A stretch of 64,000 nt of DNA from Anaeramoeba flamelloides (taxonomy: Eukaryota; Metamonada; Anaeramoebidae). The notes under the pieces are model-generated. The model had not been told where the DNA came from. It searched no databases and saw only the letters and a program-made list of their open reading frames with translations. The stretch lies in the NCBI GenBank assembly GCA_027625915.1, contig JANTQA010000020.1, positions 496,001 through 560,000 of the forward strand, read 5' to 3'. A program made the position numbers and the translations under genes. Shown here one piece after another: positions 12,149 through 22,809 of the stretch. Position 1 is the stretch's first letter; each line of letters starts with the position of its first letter.

Positions 12149-12574
12149 TTGTGGAAAAAAAGAGAAACTGGAAAAAAAGTGAAACATGGTTTTTAATTGG
12201 GAACATTACTGAAAATGAAAAGTAAAATCAATAAAAAGAAGAAACCAATTACTTCAAATTATAACCCATTATATTATTTTCAATCAAACCAACAAATACA
12301 ATTTAAATCTACTTCATTTAATCAAATTGTTTGTGTTGTTTTGGAGATCTCAAAAATAGTCAATTTTTTGAACAAATTTTTAATAATTGATCAATCAAAG
12401 AAAAGCCCATACCAAAAGATAGTGTTTTAAAAAACTTTTATTGTGGCGAATACTTCATTTTGTCTTTATTTATTTATTTATTCTTTTTTTCATTGATCTT
12501 ACTTTGAATTTTCAGTAATGTTCCCAATTAAAAACCATGTTTCACTTTTTTTCCAGTTTCACTTTTTTCCACAA
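12149..12574 (+). mobile_element. MITE family D, copy 1 (426 bp, complete)
   Basis: The ends are TTGTGGAAAAA and the complementary TTTTTTCCACAA. Inverted arms of about 90 bp contain TTTTTAATTGGGAACATTAC and its complement. The central part includes TTTTGGAGATCTC and CAAAAGATAGTG. No ORF spans it convincingly, so it is a non-autonomous DNA-transposon type element. Confidence 0.8.
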
Positions 12575-12654
12575 AGGTTAAACTTAATTTGATATTGCCA
12601 ATTAATGAATAACGTCACTAACAGATATGATTTTTCATGAAATGTAAAAACACG

Positions 12655-12870
12655 ATTAACCACTTTTTTGGAAATACCCTACATTGATCTTTTTAATTGA
12701 TGAGATCAACAAATTTTCCCTTTTATCTTACCTATTTTTTAAAAAATTTTAAACCACGAAGTAATAATATGATTTATACCCAATAACAATATATTTTAAT
12801 ATTAGGCTTCTTCTTGTTAGATACTAATCCTTTAAACATTTAAATTTAGTTCCACTTTTAAGAAACAAAC
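12655..12870 (-). repeat. Fragment related to repeat J
   Basis: The reverse complement shares TATATTGTTATT-GG-TATAAATCA and GATCTCATCAATTAAAAA with 7320-7440. It lies downstream of D1, which may have separated it from J copy 2. Confidence 0.4.
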
Positions 12871-13045
12871 TTACAATAATTTTTAGGTACAAAAAAATCT
12901 CAATTACAGCACATTTTTTGGAATTTTGAATGACAATAAATTATTTTACTTGAATCTGAAATTTTGTTCTTTAATTTGGAATTTGTTTTTATACATTCAT
13001 TTTCTTTGAAATTTTATCTTAAAAATGGAACTAAATGTCTATGAA
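12870..13045 (+). mobile_element. Decayed family C MITE (C5)
   Basis: The outer parts resemble the C consensus: TAGTTCCACTTTTAAG at left and TTAAAAATGGAACTAA at right. The middle has AAATTATTTTACTTGAATCTG. Both CAGTCAGT termini are damaged, so this is an old copy. Confidence 0.45.
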
Positions 13046-13499
13046 TAATTTTTTTTTATTATTCGCAAAAATTTTAAGGCAAAACTAAAATCTGATTTTT
13101 ATCTCTTTATAAAAATTCCATCAAAATTATATTCAAGTGTAAATATTCTCTCACTATAAAATTTTTTTAAAATTTTTAGAAAATCTCTTTTTTATAATGG
13201 AAATTTGTTTTTTAAACCTTTTTAAGGGTAATTGTGATATTTAAATGTAGAAACTTTTTTTTTAAATGAAAAATTTTCAAAAAAAACTTAAAACTTGTCT
13301 CCAATGCTTTTGAAAAATGACCATATTTCACTATATTTGATATATATAGATCTATCGGATTGTGGTGTTTGGAAGTATTTATAGAGTGTCTTAGAGTACG
13401 AATGTTTGTTTTTGTTTTTTTTTTTTACTTTTTATAACAAAAAGAACATTTTTGACATTTTCTTTTAATTTCTAAAATTAAAAAAAAAAAAAAAAAATG

Positions 13500-13920
13500 A
13501 AGGTTTTTTTACAGAGTCAAAGCAAGAGTTCAAAATCTATTATTTTTCTAAATTCTTTTAAATTCAGGAAAACTTAACATTGATTTTTTTAAAAATCTTG
13601 TTTTTTTTTGATCTTCTATTGATTTTTTAATCTCAAAAAAAAAATAATAATAATTTTATTGTGATTTTTTTGATTTTTTCTTTTTAATTAAGAAAAATAA
13701 TATATTTTGAGAATAAACAGAAAAAAGGTTGTTTTAAAAATTTTTTTAATTCTTTATTGGGTTTATTAAACCCATCGATTTACTAACCAAAACAAAAAAA
13801 AAAAAAAAAAATATAAAGACAGTTTTCCAGAATCAAAAAAAAAAAATTTATAAAATCTATGATTTTACTCTATTCTTTTAACTTTTTAAAAATCGAACTA
13901 AAAAAATTAAACTTTAAATA
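13500..13920. repeat. Hairpin-array repeat (family G), block 2
   Basis: Degenerate hairpin modules are present, including TTCTTTTAAATTCAGGAAAAC at 13554 and AGTTTTCCAGAATC near 13821 with TTTTACTCTATTCTTTTAAC behind it. Long A and T tracts interrupt them. Confidence 0.55.
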
Positions 13921-14222
13921 CTTTTCTCTTTATATGAAAAAAAAAAAAAGAAAAAAAAAAATCTAAATTTTAAATACTAACAAGATGCATTTACTCAATA
14001 TTCTTTCAAGTTAATAAATAAGTTGATAGTCGAAAAATTAACCTTCATTAAACATAAAATTCAGAAACATCTTAATATTTCCTAAAAAAATAAATTTAAT
14101 AAATATAATTTGGATTTCAAAATTATTAAAATGTTATTAATATATCAACAAGTTATAATAAAATTTTGATAGGATTTTATATATTTTTAATCTATGAAAA
14201 ATTTTAAAAATATATGAAACAG

Positions 14223-14918
14223 TTATGCATCTGGGTATCTTTTTGCAAATGAATAGCCACAGTATAATATCCAAAGAGCTGCCCCCATAACGAGTAAATG
14301 CCAAATTTGGTGACTTGCCCCGATATAATCAAAGTAACCATTTTTCGTATATCTTTCTGGTATTTTTGTGATAAAAATAAATAACCCTAGTGCATAAAAC
14401 GTGTACATTATTGCAACTTTTATATATAGGTCCCATCTAAAATCAGCTTCCAAAGTGAATCCACCTTGAATAAGTGGTATAAACCCATAAATTGCGAAAA
14501 AGGATAAAATGATGCTCCTTAAATTTTGATTTTGAAATAGCGCAGGTATTGTCCAATAGGATATAGAAAGAATTACACCAAGTGAAATGTAAATAATCAA
14601 ATGAATCATTCTCCAGGTAGGTGACTCTTTTAAACTATAATATATAAAAAATGTACAAAGTCCGATTTCTTGAATGATTATCCCATTAATGTCCAGTTTA
14701 AACATTTTTTTACGAAGAGATATACTATGGCATTTCAAAATATGGAAAACGGCACTAAATAGCAAACAGCATGCAGTACAGAATGTAAAGATAGCCAATG
14801 TTATTTTTGCAAATAATTTTATTTGTTTATACCAATTAAAGAAAGGCATCAGAAATAACATTATTAAAAAGAATAAACCCCCGAATAAATGTGTCCCAAT
14901 ATTAATTGTTTCGTTATG
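14223..14918 (-). CDS. PAQR / hemolysin-III family 7-TM protein, 5' exon not found
   Basis: Minus-strand exon of 231 codons ending in TAA. The frame is open from an acceptor (AG at 14920-14919) and begins HNETINIGTHLFG, the hallmark PAQR start (HNE..NIWTHL.G). Further family motifs are SAVFHILKCHS (the S-x3-H of TM2), KLDINGI (the TM3 aspartate) and SHQIWHLLV (the H-x3-H of TM7). These S/H/D/H/H residues bind a catalytic zinc in AdipoR-type members, and all are present. Seven hydrophobic segments can be counted. PAQR proteins sit in the plasma membrane or endomembranes and act as receptors, ceramidases or lipid regulators; which applies here is unknown. An upstream exon coding the cytosolic N-terminus must exist because no ATG precedes the HNE motif in frame. 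I could not locate it. Confidence 0.9.
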   Translation of the reverse strand, partial: HNETINIGTHLFGGLFFLIMLFLMPFFNWYKQIKLFAKITLAIFTFCTACCLLFSAVFHILKCHSISLRKKMFKLDINGIIIQEIGLCTFFIYYSLKESPTWRMIHLIIYISLGVILSISYWTIPALFQNQNLRSIILSFFAIYGFIPLIQGGFTLEADFRWDLYIKVAIMYTFYALGLFIFITKIPERYTKNGYFDYIGASHQIWHLLVMGAALWILYCGYSFAKRYPDA

Positions 14919-14974
14919 CTATATTTGTTGTAGATTATTAATATATTATTATATATCAACAAATTAATAAAAGA

Positions 14975-15516
14975 ATGTATTTAGGTTCATTTATTATTTT
15001 ATTAGAAATTTGTTAAATGTATCGTGCCTTTAATTTATTTAAAAAAAAATAATATTAATGAAATCTAATTTTAGTAAAGATTTTATATTTATTTTCAGAA
15101 CATACTAATGGAAAAAAAAAGGGTAAAAGTATGGGGGGGGGGGGGATAAAAGAGGAAATAGATCTAATTGAAAGGATATACGATCTAGTTTGTCTCTCTG
15201 TAAAATTTAAACCAAGTTTTGTCTCCAATGATGAAAATGTTATTTTTAACCTCAATGTGTCCAATAACTTCGTTGAGAGAAAAAGAAACTTTGAAGAGCA
15301 AGTTCTTCCAAGCTTCTTTAAAAAAGAAGAAATTGGTTTTTACTTGTTTTTGTTTGAATTTATTTGTTTAGTTTGTTTTTTTCGAAGAGTTATATCTCGA
15401 GTTCCAAAAAATAAACAGCACCTCATATTTATTCATTTGTTCAACAATCACCAGTTATGTTTCCTCGTTTTAGTTCTCCTTCCAGACTCAAAATAATAAG
15501 ATTGTTCTGGTACTAA
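14975..15516 (+). CDS. Tentative three-exon gene (114 aa), faintly HSF-like
   Basis: Proposed exons are 14975-14984, 15099-15335 and 15419-15516, with introns of 114 and 83 bp (GT..AG), both in phase 1 and consistent in frame. The middle exon reads EHTNGKKKGKSMGGGG, then IKEEIDLIERIYDL, FVSNDENVIFNL and FEEQVLPSFFKKEE. The last exon reads HIYSFVQQSPVMFPRFSSPS. The order IERIYDLV / VLPSFFK / SFVQQ recalls the heat-shock-factor winged helix (LY, LPKYFK, SFVRQL), but spacing and the key RQLN motif do not match, so that is only a weak hint. Four glycine codons come from a 13-base G run at 15133-15145, prone to slippage. The gene is divergent from the PAQR exon only about 56 bp away. It could be a degenerate gene. 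Confidence 0.38.
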
Positions 15517-15639
15517 GATTTTATTAATGGTCGTTCTTCAAACCCCTAAATATCATCTTATATAACTTCGAACATCATCATATTTCTCGTTCTTCAAGGC
15601 CAAAATCATCACATAACAAGGTGATTGTTTCCAAATCAA

Positions 15640-16070
15640 AACAATAAATACTGTTATTATATTATTTTTTTGTTATTTCAAAAAACAAATAATTATTCAT
15701 TTTTGCATTTTTTTTAAAAAATAAATTGATTTTGTAATATTTGTTTTTGAATTTTTTATTAAGAAATTTTATTATTATCATAATAATTAAAAATACAATA
15801 CATTGATTTATATTTGTTTATAATCATTAATCAATTATGTTTGTTTTTTGAACAATACCATAAATTAAAAAAAAAGAAAATATTGGATAATTCTCAATTA
15901 ATTTTATGATGATATAAATAAATAAAAAAAATAGATAACTGAGAAATTTTGATTTTTTTTTTAAGACAAAATTCCAATAAATATTGAATTGAGAGAAAAA
16001 TGAAATTTATATTTTTGTTTAAAATGAAAAACTGATAATAATAATAATTTTCTAAAACATCAATCTAAGG
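15640..16070 (+). repeat. Dispersed repeat Q, copy 1
   Basis: The stretch resembles 55480-55850 over its length. Shared landmarks are ATAATTATTCAT against GTAATTATTCAT, CTGAGAAATTT, and AATAAATATTGAATTGAGAG against AATAAATATTTAATCGAGAG. It contains no ORF. Confidence 0.45.
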
Positions 16071-16252
16071 AATATAAAAAAAATTTAAACAAAAAAAAAA
16101 TTGTTTGAATAATTTAATAAGATTAATCAAAATTCTGAAAGGTACTGTTCTTATCGAGAAATTTTCATCAAAACTCTAATGGTAAGAAAATTTGTGCTAA
16201 TAAAGAAAAAAAAAGAAAAAAAAATTCAAAACAAAAAAAACTTGAAATGGGA

Positions 16253-16253
<1 letters not shown>

Positions 16254-16279
<26 letters not shown>
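16254..16279. repeat. (AT)n microsatellite
   Basis: An alternating AT tract abuts the left terminus of family B copy 1. Confidence 0.95.
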
Positions 16280-16284
<5 letters not shown>

Positions 16285-16822
16285 AAATTCATAATTTTCC
16301 ACACAGCTAAAACGTTCCAAACAATCACAATATTACAATTTCCTTGAAATTGGAAATAATTTTAATTTTTGTAAAATATGAAAATCATTTTTTCATCTTT
16401 TAGTTTTTGTGATCATTTCATTTTTTGAATTACGTAATTTGTTTCGTTCGATAAAATTTTTTTTGAACAATTGATATTATGTTAAAGTTGAGTTGTTCAA
16501 AATAGAAGAACTCAAATAAAATTAGTTGGTAGTATCTAACCCTTTGATCGGTCAATAATTCCTAATATAATTTAACCAAATTTACCAATGTATTTTTTTT
16601 TTGTTTTGCTCTCTCCAAATTTTTTAACACACCCATGATTTATTTGTATTGATAATTATTTATTTATTGTTTTGTGAGTATTTTAATTTATAAAAAAGTG
16701 TTAATATTTCCATTGGTGAATGAATCTAATTTGATAAATCTTCTTGAATTGATTAAATAAGTTTTAATTTTTACAAATCGAATTCTGGTGTGTTAAAAAT
16801 TTTGAATTGGGGTTTATATATA
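16277..16822 (+). mobile_element. Family B element, copy 1 (about 545 bp)
   Basis: Imperfect terminal inverted repeats of about 30 bp: left ATAAACTAAAATTCATAATT then TTCCACACAG, right GGTGTGTTAAAAATTTTGAA then TTGGGGTTTAT. The interior shares GAACTCAAATAAAATTAGTTGG and the TTGATATTATGTTAAAG block (allowing small changes) with the other three copies. No ORF, so non-autonomous. Confidence 0.8.
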
Positions 16823-16849
16823 TAATCAGGAACGTAGTTTACTACTCTT

Positions 16850-18180
16850 ATAGGTTCTATCTCGGTTTTTTTTTTAATTTAAAAGAACTTTGTAATATTT
16901 TTAATTTTATTCCATTCTTTTAAATTTAAAAAAACAAAAAAAAAAAAAAAAATCGAACGACAGTGGAATACCACTTATTAATCAAAGATTGTGGAATTTT
17001 TATTTATTATTGATCATCTTTTTATTGAGTTTTTACCCTTTCTGTGAATTCAGAGCGAGTTTCAAGTTCCATTGGGTGTTGTTGAGTTACTAGGGATTTT
17101 TTTATTCTTTGGAATTCTGTAAAACCTAATGACGCTTTTCCAGCGTTCAAAAGTATAGAGAAATTTCTATGATTTTACTATATTCTTCGGAATTTTGGGA
17201 AAGCCAATTGCATTTATCTGCCAAGTGTCGTTGAGTGCCGTCAAGTACCTAGCTTTTCCAAAATTCAAAAGAATAGAGAAAAATCTTTGATTTTGCTCAA
17301 TTCTTTTAAATTCTGGAAAAGCTAACGACGGTTTTTTTTTAATTTATGAAATAAACCGATAAATTCAGAAATTTTCGGTTTATTTCTCTAATTAAAAAAA
17401 ACCTAACGGCGCTTTTCTTGAGGTTTTCAGTTATATCTTTAAAATCTATTGTTTTTCGTTAGGTTTTTTTGAGTTTTCTATTTATTTTGAAGTGTTCTGG
17501 GTTTTTTTTTAATTTGTGAAATAAACAGAAAAGTTTAATAAATTTTCTGTTTATTTCAAAAAGTAAAAAAAACCTAACGAAAATCAATTGATTTTCCAAA
17601 TACAAAGAAAACCGAACATAGGATTTTTTTCAATTTTGAAATAAAAAGAAAAAATAAGAATCATTTTTTCAAATTCTATAATTAATAAAAAAGTGAACGT
17701 TAAGTTTTGTAAAGTGTAGTCAAGTGCCATTGGATTTTTTTTTTTCCAAATTTTAAAGAAGAGAGTAAAATCAAAGATTTAACTCAATTATTTTAAATTC
17801 CGGAAAACCTCACGGCGGTTTTTTTTTTGATTCTTGTTTTATTTGTAAAATCTTTGACAATGCTCAATTCTTTTAAAATCAAAAAAAAAAGCCTAACAAT
17901 AAGTGCCAAGGTTTTTTTTTTGAATTCAATCGAATAGAATAAAATCAACGATTATATTCTTTGAAATTATAAAAAACCTAACGAAAAGTGCCGTAGAGTG
18001 CCGTCAGGTGCCTAGCTTTTCCAAAATTCAAAAGAATCGAGAAAAATCTTTGATTTTACTCACTTTTTTAAATTCTGGAAAAGTTAACTGTGATTGTTTT
18101 AAATTTGAGTAATAAACTGAAAATTAAATAAATTTTCGGTCTATTTCTTAAATTATTAAAAACCTAAAGATTGTAAGAGG
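16850..18180. repeat. Hairpin-array repeat (family G), block 3, largest
   Basis: About 1.3 kb of alternating palindromes. A clear unit at 17250-17323 has arms of about 36 bp starting TAGCTTTTCCAAAATTCAAA and closing TTTAAATTCTGGAAAAGCTA around a 3-5-base loop. A second, nearly the same, is at 18015-18087. Shorter hairpins built from GAAATAAACC..GGTTTATTTC (17340-17390) and the similar ATAAACAG..CTGTTTATTTC pair (17520-17570) lie between them. Spacers repeat CTAACG, AGTGCCGTCAAGTGCC and similar words. Confidence 0.85.
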
Positions 18181-18228
18181 AAATTAATTTCATCTTACAA
18201 AATGAAAAAAAATATTTTCAATTTTTTA

Positions 18229-19154
18229 CTAATATTTTCGATTGATCAAAAAAATGGAATTTTTGGTGTTTATAGAAATTACAGGTTTTTTAAATTTTAC
18301 AATAGCACTTCGAAGAGCTTTCATGAATAACTTTACCAATAATCCAATTGACAACACTTGAGATATTGAGAACGAAAGATTAGTAATTTTAATTATTGAT
18401 GGTACCGTTGACAAATAAGTATTCTAAATATATTTTCGTTCTCTGTTCCAATGCTTTGAACAAAAAGAAAAAGAAAAAGAAAAAAGGGGTAAATATTCAA
18501 AAAACAAAAAATCAGTTAAAATGAACAAACCCAACGAGTTATTGCTGTTTTAAGACAGAGAGGAATTGTAAAGTAAACACGATAGCCTCTTTCAATATGT
18601 CTAAAATAGCCAAGGACAAGTGGTGCTGTATAGATTGTATGAAGCTGAAATTGGTTTGTTTTTTTCTCAGGATCTTTTGGCAAATCAGAGTCACGTGGTT
18701 CGTTTTCAGACAAGTCAGAAGGATCAAAATCCTTCAACTTTAATTCCGCAAACTCATCTAATTCTCCTTCAAGATCAATCTTATATTTGGAGAGCTTTTC
18801 TTTTGTGTGCTTGATGTCTTCGTCATAAGAAAAGGAATCGGACAAATGTCTTTCCCATGTCGGTCTGTTTTTCCTTTTTCCAGACCTTTGATCGTAAATC
18901 CTTCCTACAATTTTGTGTGGTGTCTCAGTTTTTTCTTTTGTTTGCAATGATTCTTGTTCCTTTCCTTTTGTATTCATTATGTTTTTGTCCCATGTAGCCT
19001 GATCAATTTTGTCCCACCTGTCACTCGATGAAAGGGATAACGACTCCCCAAATTTTATAAACGGTAATTCCAGATCAGAGTCTGAAGTTAAAATGTTTTC
19101 TGATTCTTTTTTAGACAGCTTGTCTAGTGGTGTGTGCGAATCTTTTTTTGACAT
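18229..19154 (-). CDS. Unrecognised two-exon protein, disordered N-terminus (272 aa)
   Basis: Proposed exons (minus) are 19154-18531 and 18423-18229, with a 107-bp GT..AG intron in phase 0 and a T-rich tract before the acceptor. The true ATG is at 19154 (MSKKDSHTPLDK). Residues 1-165 are charged and serine-rich, with WDKIDQATWDKN and RPTWERHLSDSFSYDED, and are probably disordered. Residues 170-208 become hydrophobic and aromatic (HTIYTAPLVLGYFRHIERGY). Exon 2 continues with a hydrophobic stretch (SFSISQVLSIGLLVKLF) and a basic end. If exon 1 is not spliced, the protein instead ends WVCSF after 212 residues. I do not recognise the family. The hydrophobic C-terminal third may be membrane-associated. 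Exon 1 is likely real; exon 2 is a phase-consistent inference. Confidence 0.6.
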
Positions 19155-20159
19155 TTTTTCACACAACAAACACTTTTAAGAATAAACTGGAAATTAGTAA
19201 AAAAATGAGCTTCCAAAATTTTGATATTTATCTTCTTTTGAACTATTTGGATAATTTTACATTTGATTTTGAATAATACCAAATATAAAGGTGCACTTGT
19301 TAAGAAATACAACCTAGATTTTGATCTTGCTAAAATCCTTGAATTTTTATTAATAAGAAAATTTTGTATATTTCTCCTTAGATTTCTCTTATTCTTCCAT
19401 TTTCTCAATAACGAACTTAAAAGTAAAAGCTATAATTATGGGATTATTAATAAAGGAAAATAATTTTTATCTCTGGCAGTTGAAAATTATTTCTTCAAAA
19501 TTTTTTTCTTTTGATTTGTTTGACAATTTTTATCTTTTGTTTTTATAGGAAGTGCAGGTCCATGAAAATTATCAATACTAACAATTATTTGCTTCTTTAT
19601 GTTCATATTTTAAAAAAAAAGTTATAATATTATTGGATTTTTTTGCAGACCATGTAATATCTATTTAGTAAATGGACTAAATTTTAGATTGTTGGAGTTG
19701 ATGGACAACTAAGGACATCTGTTCTAAATGAGTTCTGAGCACACACCACAAATGATATTTTTTCATTTTGGGTTATGATCTTTTATCAAAAGATTCAAAA
19801 ATATTTCTTAAAGCGAAAAATATCATCCACCCTTTTCTAGAATTAACTTATTCCCTAACAAAAAAAGTTGTTCTTTTTTAGGTCTTTTGCTACAATTTTG
19901 GTATTTTTTTTTTTATAATTCCAGTAATCGACATCAAAAATAATAATTCCTCTTATGTATATATTAAAGACTAAATGGGAATTGTTGATCAATAAACTGA
20001 TAATGATAAAAAAATTCAACGATAATGAACTGAAACAGTTTCTGTTTATTATTATTTTCTACTTAAAATAATTAAAATTTTTATTTCACTTGGCAAAATA
20101 TTTTTCTAGTTTATAAGTTGAAGTAAAACCCAAAGATCTTTTAAAATAATGGTTTTGAA

Positions 20160-20400
20160 ATATACTATTAATTGTAAAATAAATCGGACAAAATTTTCAT
20201 TCATCGTTCCAAAAAAAATCTTTGAAATAATCTTTGAAAATCGAATTATTTTTCAACCATATAACGTGTTTAACGTGGTTAGAGGATCGGGACTATCAAA
20301 ATTCTGTATTCAAAGGATTTTTGAAATCATAATTTAATTTTGGAAAGATAAATGAAAATTTTGTCCGATTTATTTTTCAATTAATAGTATTTTTCGACAA
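20160..20400. mobile_element. Foldback family E, copy 1 (about 240 bp)
   Basis: Palindromic element whose arms read ATACTATTAATTGTAAAATA then AATCGGACAAAATTTTCATT from the left, with the complement from the right end. The middle is a short GC-richer segment around AACGTGGTTAGAGGATCGGG. Related copies are at 25490, 53215 and within 28156-30026. Confidence 0.7.
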
Positions 20401-21049
20401 CAAATTAAACTTGCTTAGTAAAAATCTAAGACAAAATTTCTTCTCTGCTAATTTGATTGTAACATTTAAAATTTAGATTCATTTTGAAAATTGAAATCAA
20501 AATTTCATTTATGAATTGGAAAATAACAGTATCTTGAAAACACAATTAAAAATTTATTAATTTGAAATTTATTGAAAAGTACTTGTTGAAATTTGTATTT
20601 AACAAGTTTAAAAAAGTTTAGATATTCTATTTTTTGATCATTAGAAACTTAAACAAAATAGATTTATATTGAAAAAAGAAATGACTTGAAATACAACAAT
20701 TTTTTGAAACACAAGCAGTTATTTATTTTTTTTTTTGGCATAATTTTTGTGATAATACGTCATTCAAATTCAAAAGGATAAAAAATAATTTAACTTTGAG
20801 TAAAAACTGAAAAACCGTCTTTAATTGCTTTTTTTGAAATAAATTTTTTTTTATTCAAAAAATAAATCTTTAATAGACATCTGGGTATTTGTTACTCATT
20901 TTCATGAATGAGATTTACTTTTTGTGATTATTTTTTACCAAGTGAGTTTTATAAATAAGAAAACGATTGGGAATTAAACCGTTTGTAACTTGAATGTTTC
21001 GAAGTATTGTAGTCAAAATAACCCGTGCAAAAAAATATAATTCGTGTTT

Positions 21050-21260
21050 CAAAATAAAAAGCGTGTTTTTTTGTTATAGAAGACTTATACATTAACCAAT
21101 CAAAGAAACCAATAATAAACCCTAAAAAAATATGGTATTGGTTTCTTAAAGTTCTATTATTTAAAAAGAAATTCTAAAAATGAAGGATCAAATTGCAAAA
21201 TTTATCTCAAAAAATAGAGTAAATTTTTCAAATAATTTTAATCATAAAAAAAACTAAAAT
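21050..21260 (+). repeat. Dispersed repeat M, copy 1
   Basis: Reverse complement of about 44710-44920. Shared blocks include ATGAAGGATCAAATT, ATTTATCTCAAAAAATAGAG and GGTATTGGTTTCTTAAAGTTCT (with small changes). Confidence 0.5.
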
Positions 21261-21831
21261 TTTGAAAAAATTAAGGATATTATGGAAAATTTTCAACTAT
21301 TTGCATGAATAATTTAAATTTTACTGAAAATAACCAGACCTTTACTTTTAAAATTGATTTGAACTTAGGTATACTATTTTTTAGTAGATTGGATGTTGCC
21401 TTGGTCCAAGAAAAAAAAAAAGCACGGATAATATTTTAAAATATCGATTAAAGTCGTTTTGCACGCTTTATTTTGATCCCTGTAGATTAGATTTTTTCCT
21501 TTTTTTGGTTTGAAGAAAATAACAAAAAGGAGAAATTTAATTCCTCGACTCTAATAAAAATTGTTAAATTTCAATTTTGGTTTCAACACTATTTTTTTTT
21601 AGTGATACGTGTGTTGAACTCTGTCCAGAAAAACAGGAATTTTATTTTTTAAAGAAAAAAATTTCAATGGAATTTTCATTTTATCACAAAAAAATAAAAT
21701 GGTTTTCTTTATTTTTGTCAAATTTCTGAAAAAAAAGCAACTCACAAACCTTTTGAACTGATCTTTAAATTTTTTTGATTTTCGTAATAAAAAAATCATA
21801 AAAAGTTGAAAACATTTTTACTGATATTTAA

Positions 21832-21995
21832 ATTGTAAATGGGAATATATTTTCATTTCGTTTTCAGATTTTTCTTTTACGTATAAAATTGATTTCTCAA
21901 AATAGAAAGGTAGAGTTTGTCGTTTCGATCTAAAAAAGGAAATTGAAAATGAAGTGGAAATTTTTCCCATTTATAATCAATACTAGCATTGTTTT
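21832..21995. mobile_element. E-like short foldback
   Basis: The ends form an inverted repeat: ATTGTAAATGGGAATATATT..CATTTCG at left against GAAGTGGAAATTTTTCCCAT then TTATAAT at right. The terminal word AAATGGGA is shared with the 28156 element. Confidence 0.45.
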
Positions 21996-22138
21996 TCAAT
22001 TTTTAATAAAAGATTCTGTAGCTTTGTTGAACTAAAATAGTAAACCAATTGCTGTGTTTAACAATATTCTAATCAAATTTTGATGTTGATATTTGTTAAA
22101 ACAATTTCTGTAAAAAAACATTATTCCCATGTATTAAG

Positions 22139-22153
22139 ACACACACACACACA

Positions 22154-22198
<45 letters not shown>
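22139..22198. repeat. (CA)n / (TA)n compound microsatellite
   Basis: About 46 bases of alternating AC with one TA interruption, followed by a short AT run. Confidence 0.95.
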
Positions 22199-22809
22199 TT
22201 ATGTTCTCCCCTAACATTCCACTTACCAGTGGCTTAGAAATCACCTAAAAAGATATTTATTCAATTAATATTTTAGAGAACTTTTTTAATCTCAGAAAAG
22301 TACTAATAACCCAAAAAAAATGAGGAATTTCCTATTAAATAATATCTACTCTTCATTATTATAGCTCAGTCGGAAGTAGAGATTTATAATTGAACAGAAA
22401 ATAAAAACCAAAAAAAAATCTTTTTTTTATATAAAAACACTTTATTTTAATCTTTGGAAAAAAAGTCTTATCTACAGTCAATAAAAAGATAGGATATTAT
22501 TATTATTGGTTTATAAAGAGAATTCTTTTTGAAAACCACTCTCCTTAATCCATCATTTTTATCTGAAGAACCATTCCATAAAAGTAATGAATATTTTCTC
22601 TTATTTCTTTATGTTCATATTTTAAACAGAAAGTACAAAATTTATTTTCAATTTTTTTATTACGCTGTAATATCTAAATAAGAATTTTGTAAATGTCCTG
22701 AATTTTAAAATTTTTGAACTTGATGGATAACTTGTTTTTTTTTTTTTTGATTGTGTATAAAGATTTATGTTATTTTATTATTGTGAAATATTGTTATAGC
22801 ATGTATTAA

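Larger units (their letters stand above)
8723..14222. other. 5.5-kb gene-free spacer rich in degenerate repeats
   Basis: It holds D5, K1, J2, D1, a J fragment, a possible C5 and a hairpin block, each listed separately. The open frames at 11415-11597 and 12197-12430 lie inside repeat copies and lack coding character. I see no RNA gene. Confidence 0.5.

Noticed and set aside
12197-12430. 77-codon plus-strand frame
   Set aside because: Lies wholly inside D1; the other D copies do not keep the frame, so it is not a transposon protein.
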